Positions 5,989-10,622 of a DNA stretch of 10,622 bases are shown piece after piece. The notes under the pieces were generated by a model, which was not told the DNA's origin, did not search any database, and saw only the letters and a list, made by a program, of their open reading frames with translations. The translations under genes and the position numbers were made by a program. Within the stretch, counting starts at the first letter, position 1. Each line of letters begins with the position of its first letter. Source of the stretch: Firmicutes bacterium UBA6132 (GTDB taxonomy: Bacteria; Bacillota_A; Clostridia; Tissierellales; Sedimentibacteraceae); assembly GCA_002435835.1 (NCBI GenBank), contig DIVM01000134.1:30143-40764 (forward strand). The letters run 5' to 3'.

Positions 5989-6025
5989 CAAATTTTTATT
6001 TATTTTTATTTTAACCATTAATTCA

Positions 6026-6640
6026 TTATATATAATTTATGGCATTTTGTTTGCAGTTCCTTGAACATTTCATGCATACAAGGCAGTCTTTTTTCATAAT
6101 GTGATGCTTTTCATTTATTCAACGGCTTTAGCAGGACATACCCTCATGCATGTACCACAATTGTTGCATTTGTCGGAATCAACAGCCATAGAATGTTTCG
6201 AGCCATCTCCTGAATAACTAAGTATTGTTCCAAAGGGGCATAAATATCTGTGAAACAGTTCTTCTGAAAATAATAAAGTCAATATTATTCCCAAAACAGC
6301 CAATGTGGGAAAAACAGGAATAGTTTTGTCGGTTTTCACTGTGAATATGAAAACTACCAAAAACAGAGTAAGAAACAAATATCTGAACACAGGCTTCTCT
6401 AATACCGTTGGAATATTTAAACCTTTTATTTGCATTTTATTTTTAAACCATGTTACTGGTTTAATAACTGTATTAATAGGACAAAACCATCCGCAGTAAA
6501 CGCGGCCTATAAGTAAAGAAGCAACCACGCTTAGAAGGAACAACGCCATCCATGCATGTATTCTTCCCGTAGCCATCAGTGCAACAAATAAAACAAGAAA
6601 TAAAAGCTGCAGGAATAGCCGTGAATATTTTTTTCATCAT
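6026..6640 (-). pseudogene. NapH-like 4Fe-4S membrane protein, broken by two frameshifts
   Basis: The intact central frame (6576-6115) encodes membrane segments with GRVYCGWFCP and RYLCPFG, the paired-cysteine motifs of the NapH/NosR/CcoG-type ferredoxin-domain membrane proteins, then a first ferredoxin motif CNNCGTCMRVCP and a premature stop at 6115-6117. In the next frame the sequence continues as KHHIMKKDCLVCMKCSRNC and KQNAINYI to TAA at 6026-6028, which is the second ferredoxin motif. One missing base near 6110-6120 explains this. At the front, MKKIFTAIPAA starts at 6640 (AAGGAG at 6646-6651) in one frame, and LLFLVLFVALMATGRIHAW follows in another, so a second shift lies near 6601-6612. 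Such proteins pass electrons across or along the membrane. Its ATG shares one base with the cupin stop codon (TAATG), so the pair was translationally coupled. Sequencing indels are an alternative to true decay. Confidence 0.85.
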
Positions 6641-6965
6641 TACTGCTCCTTATAATTTTTAGGGTTTGGCGCTTTAATAACAAAAATTTCAAGCACATCT
6701 TCATCAAAGTTATTAACATTCATTTTTGTATTGTACGGTATGTTTACAATTTGTCCTCTTTCGTATTTATGAGGATCCTGCTCCCCAAGCTGCAAAGTCA
6801 AAATTCCTCTTTCAATTATTATATAAACATTTGAATTGGAAAGTGTTCAGGAAGTCCGTTTCCTTTTGGGAAAATCATGTGGTTTATCATTGCATTGTCG
6901 TCATCAATAAGTTTTTCTGCTTTTTTATTGTCTTCTTTCGAATACTCATAAATTTTCTCTAACAT
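6640..6965 (-). pseudogene. Small cupin-domain protein, one frameshift
   Basis: The start is ATG at 6965-6963 with AAAGGAG six nt upstream (complement of 6972-6978). The first frame gives MLEKIYEYSKEDNKKAEKLI and INHMIFPKGNGLPEH and then hits stops. From about 6840 the next frame gives SNSNVYIIIERGILTLQLGE, GQIVNIPYNTKMNVNN and LEIFVIKAPNPKNYKEQ, with TAA at 6642-6640. Restoring one base after LPEH gives a single-domain cupin of 108 residues, a normal size. Small cupins bind a metal or ligand in a beta-barrel; the substrate is unknown. It is the first gene of a two-gene operon with the NapH-like gene, under a promoter with a perfect palindrome at the activator position. Both genes are frameshifted, which argues for loss of the operon or for a locally error-prone assembly. 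Confidence 0.8.
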
Positions 6966-6989
6966 AATATACTCCTTTTATTTTATAAT

Positions 6990-7039
6990 TTTCTATATTA
7001 TACTTTATTTTAAAAATAAAAAAAGTTACCATGGTAACT
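6990..7039 (-). promoter_or_regulatory. Crp/Fnr-geometry promoter of the cupin-napH operon
   Basis: On the minus strand the perfect 16-bp palindrome AGTTACCATGGTAACT (7039-7024) is followed, 22 nt after its GTTAC-N4-GTAAC core, by a perfect TATAAT (7002-6997). This puts the centre at -41.5 of a start near 6990, the same geometry as the three TTGAT boxes. The half-site differs, so another Crp/Fnr protein is expected. Confidence 0.75.
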
Positions 7040-7085
7040 AATGGGATAAAAATATGATAATTGAAAATAAACAAATACAATAACC

Positions 7086-7119
7086 ATTCCCTCTGACATA
7101 TAGTCGAGGGATTTTTTTG
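7086..7119 (+). terminator. Orphan terminator-like hairpin
   Basis: TCCCTC and GAC (7088-7093, 7095-7097) pair with GTC and GAGGGA (7103-7111) around a 5-nt loop, with one bulged T, and seven T follow (7112-7118). It points along the plus strand, but no plus-strand gene precedes it; it lies between divergent promoters at 7002 and 7231. It may end a short RNA, be the relic of a lost gene, or insulate the transporter operon. Confidence 0.75.
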
Positions 7120-7177
7120 TGTTTCAATGAATAATCAAAAACAACAGTTATTGTAATTATTTTTCAAAATCGCAAAA

Positions 7178-7243
7178 GATAAATAATTCAAAACTTGATT
7201 TAAATCAAGTTTATTAAATAAAAACTGAGATATAATGGAACGT
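7178..7243 (+). promoter_or_regulatory. FNR-type box and class II promoter of the metal ABC transporter operon
   Basis: AAACTTGATTTAAATCAAGTTT (7191-7212 region) is a fully symmetric palindrome around TTGAT-N4-ATCAA (7195-7208). A perfect TATAAT (7231-7236) follows after 22 nt, predicting a start near 7243 with the box at -41.5. GATAAAT at 7178-7184 lies 16 nt before the box core, as at 385 and 2584. I see no obvious separate Zur/Fur-like palindrome here. Confidence 0.87.
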
Positions 7244-7285
7244 TAATTTTAAAAATAATAACAGGAAATTAAGGAGACAATTAAT

Positions 7286-8278
7286 ATGAAAAAAAAGGCG
7301 CTAATGTCAGTAATAACGATGATAGTAACTGCAAGCTTGGTTGGCTGTACAAACAGTGCAAACAGTACAAACAGTACAAACAGTACAAACAGTAATGAAA
7401 ATAATAAAGAAACCGCCAAGATAGATGTAATTGCAACAACATTTGCATCTTATGACTTGGCAAAACAGGTTGTAGGCGACAATGGAAATGTAGAAATGTT
7501 ATTGAATCCGGGGGCTAATAGCCACAGTTATGAACCAACACCAAGTGATATTGTAAGGATGCAGAATGCAGATTTGGTAATTTATACTGGAGGAGAAATG
7601 GAAGGCTGGATGGATAAAGTTGCCGAGACATTAGACAATGAAGATACAAAGTTGCTAAGATTATTAGATGTTGTTAATACAGTTGAAGAAGAACATGTAG
7701 ATGGTATGGAACAAGAAGAAGAGCATGTAGGAGGCGAAGATAAACAAGAAGAAATAGATGAACATATATGGACTTCTGTTAGAAATGCAATCAAAATTAC
7801 ATCAGCGATAAGAAATAGCGTATCAGAGATGGATGTAGAAAACGCAGAAGAATATGCAGATAATGCAGTAAAGGAAATTACAGAGCTAAAAAATTTAGAT
7901 GCAGAGTTTCAAGAAGTCGTCTCTGATAAGGTGCGAGATAGACTGGTTTTTGGAGATAAGTTTCCATTTAGATATTTTGTCGATGACTATGGTTTGCAGT
8001 ATAGTGCAGCTTTTAGCGGGTGTAGTTCAGAAACAGAACCAAGTCCAAAGACAATTGCATTTTTAGTCAGCAAGGTTAAAGAAGAAAAAATACCAGTAGT
8101 ATTATATATTGAAATGGGAAATGAAAAGGTTGCAACTGCAATAGCAAAAGAAGCCGGTGCAAAAGCGATGCAGATTCATTCACTGCACAATATTACAAAA
8201 GAAGATTTTGAAAATGAGGAAACTTATATAAGTCTGATGAGAAGAAATGTTGAAGTATTGAAAACGGCATTGCTGTAA
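7286..8278 (+). CDS. znuA: Metal ABC transporter substrate-binding lipoprotein (ZnuA/cluster A-I type)
   Basis: This 330-residue lipoprotein has a lipobox ending SLVGC (Cys21 lipidated) and a low-complexity NST-repeat linker (24-36). The cluster A-I fold then shows GANSHSYEPTPSD with His80, DEHIWTS with His160, and FGDKFPFRYFVDDYGL and GCSSETEPSPKT further on, positions that carry metal ligands in the family. Between the first two sites is an acidic/His loop (about 134-160: EEEHVDG, EEEHVGG) like the metal-binding loops of zinc-specific members. It binds Zn(II) or a similar ion (Mn is possible) outside the membrane and delivers it to the permease. AAGGAGA (7271-7277) sets the ATG. It is the first gene of the operon and its promoter has an FNR-type box. 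The gene symbol is by family; the metal is not proven. Confidence 0.88.
   Translation: MKKKALMSVITMIVTASLVGCTNSANSTNSTNSTNSNENNKETAKIDVIATTFASYDLAKQVVGDNGNVEMLLNPGANSHSYEPTPSDIVRMQNADLVIYTGGEMEGWMDKVAETLDNEDTKLLRLLDVVNTVEEEHVDGMEQEEEHVGGEDKQEEIDEHIWTSVRNAIKITSAIRNSVSEMDVENAEEYADNAVKEITELKNLDAEFQEVVSDKVRDRLVFGDKFPFRYFVDDYGLQYSAAFSGCSSETEPSPKTIAFLVSKVKEEKIPVVLYIEMGNEKVATAIAKEAGAKAMQIHSLHNITKEDFENEETYISLMRRNVEVLKTALL
7351..7395 (+). repeat. Five tandem 9-bp repeats inside znuA
   Basis: The unit AAACAGTAC occurs five times in a row with single-base changes in the first and last copies, coding for the Asn-Ser-Thr linker behind the lipidated cysteine. Because the unit is nine bases, gain or loss of copies changes linker length without breaking the frame. 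Confidence 0.9.
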
Positions 8279-8314
8279 TAAAGCATTAATAAAACAGAAA
8301 AGAGGATATACATA

Positions 8315-8929
8315 ATGATGGTCTCAATAGAGAATCTTAGCTTTGGATACAATAAAAGGAAGGTAATCAACAGTATAAATCTTACGGTTGAAAGCGGAGA
8401 ATTTGTAGGTATTATTGGAGAAAATGGGGCAGGAAAGTCAACTTTGATAGAGTGTCTGTTAAGTATAAATAAAGGATACAGCGGTACTGTAAAAGTTGAA
8501 GGACAAATTGGATATTTGCCACAAGCAAGCGACACACAGAAGAACTTTCCTGCAAGTGTATATGAGGTAGTATACAGTGGCTCAATCATATGGAAAAAAA
8601 CAGGATATAAGGATCGTATTAATAATGCTTTAGAGGCTGTAAATATTAGCAATTTAGCAAATAAAAACTTTAATGAATTAAGTGGTGGACAGCAGCAGAG
8701 AGTGTTAATAGCTCGCGCATTATCATCCGGGTGCAAACTGTTAGTGCTGGATGAGCCAACAAAAGGATTAGATTACAAGACAACAGAAAGCCTGTATGCA
8801 TTATTAAATGACTTAAACAAAAATGCAGGATATACAATAATCATGATAACTCATGATATAGAAAAAATATATGCTATGGGAAGAGTATTAAAGCTAAAAA
8901 ATGGGGGTCTTGAAGAATACAATGATTAA
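8315..8929 (+). CDS. znuC: Metal ABC transporter ATP-binding protein (ZnuC/MntB type)
   Basis: The 204-residue ATPase has a full motif set: Walker A GENGAGKST, signature LSGGQQQRV, Walker B LLVLDEPTKGLD and the switch histidine in ITHD. GQIGYLPQASDTQKNFPASV holds the Q-loop and is typical of the ATPases that partner cluster A-I binding proteins. It powers uptake through the permease encoded next. It is slightly short but complete. Two adjacent ATG codons (8315, 8318) follow AGAGGA at about 8301; the first is used here. The gene begins 36 nt after znuA and its end overlaps znuB, so the three are one operon. The gene symbol is by context. Confidence 0.9.
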   Translation: MMVSIENLSFGYNKRKVINSINLTVESGEFVGIIGENGAGKSTLIECLLSINKGYSGTVKVEGQIGYLPQASDTQKNFPASVYEVVYSGSIIWKKTGYKDRINNALEAVNISNLANKNFNELSGGQQQRVLIARALSSGCKLLVLDEPTKGLDYKTTESLYALLNDLNKNAGYTIIMITHDIEKIYAMGRVLKLKNGGLEEYND

Positions 8930-9752
8930 TACAATACAAGAAATATTAAGTTACAGTTTCATGACGAAAGCATTAATAGTAGGATTATTAGTAAGCATAT
9001 GTTCTGCATTATTAGGTGTTACGCTTGTATTAAAAAGGTATGCACTTATAGGAGATGGCTTGAGCAATGTGGGTTTTGGAAGTTTGACGGTTGCAGTAGC
9101 ATTGGGAATCACTCCTTTATATGTCAGTATCCCACTAAGCATACTAAGTGCGGTAATATTGATGCGGATAGGCAGCAATAGCAAAATAAACAGCGACAGT
9201 GCAATAGCAATGATAGGAAGCGGAGCAGTAGCAGTTGGTGTTGCAATTACAAGTATGACAACGGGCATGAATACCGACGTATGTAATATGATGTTTGGCA
9301 GTTTGGTGACATTGACGACTGAAGATTTGATTTTAAGCATAGTAACCAGTTCAGTGGTAATATTTATGTTTATAGCGTTATATGACAAGATATTCATGGT
9401 AACATTTGATGAAAAGTTTGCTATTGCCAGTGGGATTAATGTAAATAGATACAACACAATAATAGCTATAATGACTGGTGTAACCATAGTTGTAGGTATG
9501 AGAATGATGGGAACAATATTGATCAGCAGCATACTTATATTCCCAGCTATAAGTTCAATGAGACTATTTAAAACATTTAAGCATGTTGTTATAAGTAGCG
9601 GGATTGTCAGCGTAATAAGCTTCCTGATTGGAATATATGTTGCATATGTATATGGCGTAAGCACAGGAGCATCTATAGTTTTAGCAAATATAGCATTATT
9701 AATGATATTCAGCATATCAGGACTTGTAAGAAAAATTGTTTTTGCAGAATAA
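8922..9752 (+). CDS. znuB: Metal ABC transporter permease (ABC-3 family, ZnuB type)
   Basis: This is a very hydrophobic protein of 276 residues from ATG 8922, which overlaps the end of znuC by eight bases (ATGATTAA). An in-frame ATG at 8901 would add seven residues (MGVLKNT) that do not look like the family start and lie within znuC, so I prefer 8922; translational coupling would serve either. About eight membrane segments are visible, with LKRYALIGDGLSNVGFGSL near the front and GMRMMGTILISSILIFPAIS in the second half, both characteristic of the ABC-3 permeases for zinc, manganese or iron. It forms the channel for the ion delivered by the lipoprotein at 7286. Confidence 0.9.
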   Translation: MINTIQEILSYSFMTKALIVGLLVSICSALLGVTLVLKRYALIGDGLSNVGFGSLTVAVALGITPLYVSIPLSILSAVILMRIGSNSKINSDSAIAMIGSGAVAVGVAITSMTTGMNTDVCNMMFGSLVTLTTEDLILSIVTSSVVIFMFIALYDKIFMVTFDEKFAIASGINVNRYNTIIAIMTGVTIVVGMRMMGTILISSILIFPAISSMRLFKTFKHVVISSGIVSVISFLIGIYVAYVYGVSTGASIVLANIALLMIFSISGLVRKIVFAE

Positions 9753-9858
9753 ACGAGTAGAAAAAGAAATATGCGAGTAAGCTAAATCATGTAAACGAAG
9801 TACACATCACATAAAAAATAAGTTTATAAGGCGGAATGAAGAAAGGGTTGAAGAATCA

Positions 9859-10443
9859 ATGAAAAAGATAAGAATAGGTTTAATAGTAGTGTTGTGCATG
9901 TTGGTAATGGTAGGATGCAATAAGGCAGAAGCGAAAAATGCAAATGAAATTGCTGCTACCACTACTACAAATACAAATAATCAAGCAGAAACAAAAACTA
10001 TTGATGAACCTACAGATAATACTGATTCAGGTTATCAGACAGAAGTAAAAAGCACGAATGAAATTACAAATGGTGATTATGAAGGGTATCAGGCAGATGT
10101 TATAATCAGAGATAACCTCTACATGACAACTGTATCAGACATTTACGCAAATTTAAACAGCTATGAGGGAAAGACGATTAAGGTTGAAGGATTTACTGCT
10201 GAAAACGGAATATTAAAATTTGTAGCCAGAAAAGGTCCAGCATGTAATTGTGGACGAGGTGATGGTGGTGGAATTGTACCATTGCTGGTAGACTACTCTG
10301 AAAATATTGAGATGAATAAATGGATAAAGGTTTATGGTACAATTGAAAAAGTTATATTAGATGATGGGTATGAATATCCATCAATTAAAGTTGAGCATTT
10401 GGAATATTCTGATACATGGGGACAGGAAGCAGTTACACGCTGA
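9859..10443 (+). CDS. Lipoprotein with TIGR03943/DUF1980-like C-terminal domain
   Basis: The 194-residue product has a lipobox ending VMVGC (Cys20) and a long Thr/Asn/Glu-rich linker (21 to about 85). The C-terminal domain reads LNSYEGKTIKVEGFTAENG, FVARKGPACNCGRGDGGG, VPLLVDYSE and NKWIKVYGTIE. This order (GK-x-V-x-VEGF, FV-x-AR, Cys motif, W-x-KV-x-G) resembles the C-terminal domain of the TIGR03943/DUF1980 proteins that often accompany zinc transport genes; the usual vicinal CC is CNC here. The assignment is from pattern memory and is moderate. The gap after znuB is 106 nt without a terminator, so it is probably the last gene of the transporter operon. The ribosome binding site is weak (AAAGGG, 9842-9847). 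It may bind metal at the cell surface. Confidence 0.7.
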   Translation: MKKIRIGLIVVLCMLVMVGCNKAEAKNANEIAATTTTNTNNQAETKTIDEPTDNTDSGYQTEVKSTNEITNGDYEGYQADVIIRDNLYMTTVSDIYANLNSYEGKTIKVEGFTAENGILKFVARKGPACNCGRGDGGGIVPLLVDYSENIEMNKWIKVYGTIEKVILDDGYEYPSIKVEHLEYSDTWGQEAVTR

Positions 10444-10494
10444 TTTAGGTGATAAACGGATAGAAGCATTTAAAGTTAAAAAATTCTTTATGTT

Positions 10495-10579
10495 TGTAAC
10501 ATATGTTACAGAAATTTTGTTAAAGTTGTTTTATTATTAAACCATCAAGAACAAATAAAAAACAAAAATATTTGGAGGA
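10495..10579 (+). promoter_or_regulatory. Crp/Fnr-geometry promoter and ribosome binding site of hcp
   Basis: The perfect palindrome TGTAACATATGTTACA (10495-10510) contains GTAAC-N4-GTTAC (10496-10509). After 22 nt comes TATTAT (10532-10537), giving a start near 10544 with the palindrome at -41.5. hcp genes are known targets of HcpR, a Crp/Fnr-family regulator of nitrosative stress, so an HcpR-like activator is the natural reader. GGAGGA (10574-10579) is the ribosome binding site, six nt before ATG 10586. Confidence 0.8.
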
Positions 10580-10585
10580 TCAACG

Positions 10586-10622
10586 ATGGAAAATAAAATG
10601 TTTTGTTATCAATGTCAGGAAA
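10586..10622 (+). CDS. hcp: Hybrid cluster protein (hydroxylamine reductase), N-terminus only
   Basis: Only MENKMFCYQCQE is visible before the window ends. The FCYQCQE motif holds the first two of the four closely spaced N-terminal cysteines that bind an Fe-S cluster in Hcp, and Hcp proteins characteristically begin this way. Hcp is a cytoplasmic enzyme of anaerobes that reduces NO or hydroxylamine and protects against nitrosative stress. The good ribosome binding site and the activator palindrome upstream support the start. Twelve residues are little to go on, so the call depends on this distinctive motif. Confidence 0.75.
   Translation, partial: MENKMFCYQCQE

Noticed and set aside
7351..7395. 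Short direct repeats as a possible CRISPR array
   Set aside because: The units are nine bases, contiguous without spacers, and code in frame for a lipoprotein linker.
8901..8921. Earlier ATG for znuB
   Set aside because: The seven extra residues do not fit the family N-terminus; the ATG overlapping the znuC stop is the usual coupled arrangement.
8951..9715. Long minus-strand open frame of 254 codons opposite znuB
   Set aside because: It is the antisense shadow of a hydrophobic membrane protein, with no ribosome binding site and no recognisable motif; znuB is clearly the real gene.

Overview
The window looks like chromosome from an AT-rich, endospore-forming, anaerobic Firmicute, probably of the Clostridia/Tissierellia type. 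It opens with the C-terminus of SpoIIID, a sporulation regulator. Ribosome binding sites are strong AGGAGG-like sequences, terminators are T-tailed hairpins, and the last bases start hcp (hybrid cluster protein), which is typical of anaerobes. I could not fix the genus.

Layout. 1-162: end of spoIIID with its terminator. 385-1561: an operon under an FNR-type box, encoding a small heavy-metal-associated (HMA) protein and a secreted DUF6448-like protein with a LysM tail. 1630-2468: decayed DNA, with a Crp/Fnr regulator remnant on the minus strand and a TolC-family remnant on the plus strand. 2584-3572: a second copy of the box-HMA-DUF6448 unit; its HMA gene is a pseudogene and its DUF6448 protein ends in a membrane anchor instead of LysM. 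3629-4132: a type I signal peptidase. 4306-5918: two Crp/Fnr-family regulators, the second starting with a histidine-rich tail. 6026-6965 (minus): a cupin gene and a NapH-like 4Fe-4S membrane protein gene, translationally coupled, both frameshifted. 7178-10443: a zinc/manganese-type ABC transporter operon (binding lipoprotein, ATPase, permease) plus a second lipoprotein. 10495-10622: the hcp promoter and first codons.

The unifying observation is regulatory. Five promoters carry a 14-bp Crp/Fnr-style inverted repeat (5-bp half-sites, 4-bp spacer), and in all five it ends exactly 22 nt before a -10-like hexamer, which is class II activator geometry (centre -41.5). Three are the FNR sequence TTGAT-N4-ATCAA, before HMA/DUF6448 copy 1, copy 2 and the metal transporter. 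Two are GTTAC-N4-GTAAC (cupin/napH) and GTAAC-N4-GTTAC (hcp). The window also encodes two intact Crp/Fnr proteins with different recognition helices (E-T-I-S-R and R-S-A-L-T-R-E-L) and a decayed relative of the second.

My reading is a compact metal/redox regulon. The His-tailed FNR-like protein would control metal uptake and an extracytoplasmic DUF6448/HMA module, and the other regulator would control nitrosative/redox functions (hcp, cupin, NapH-like). The operators and geometry are visible in the sequence; which protein binds which site, and the metals involved, are inference.
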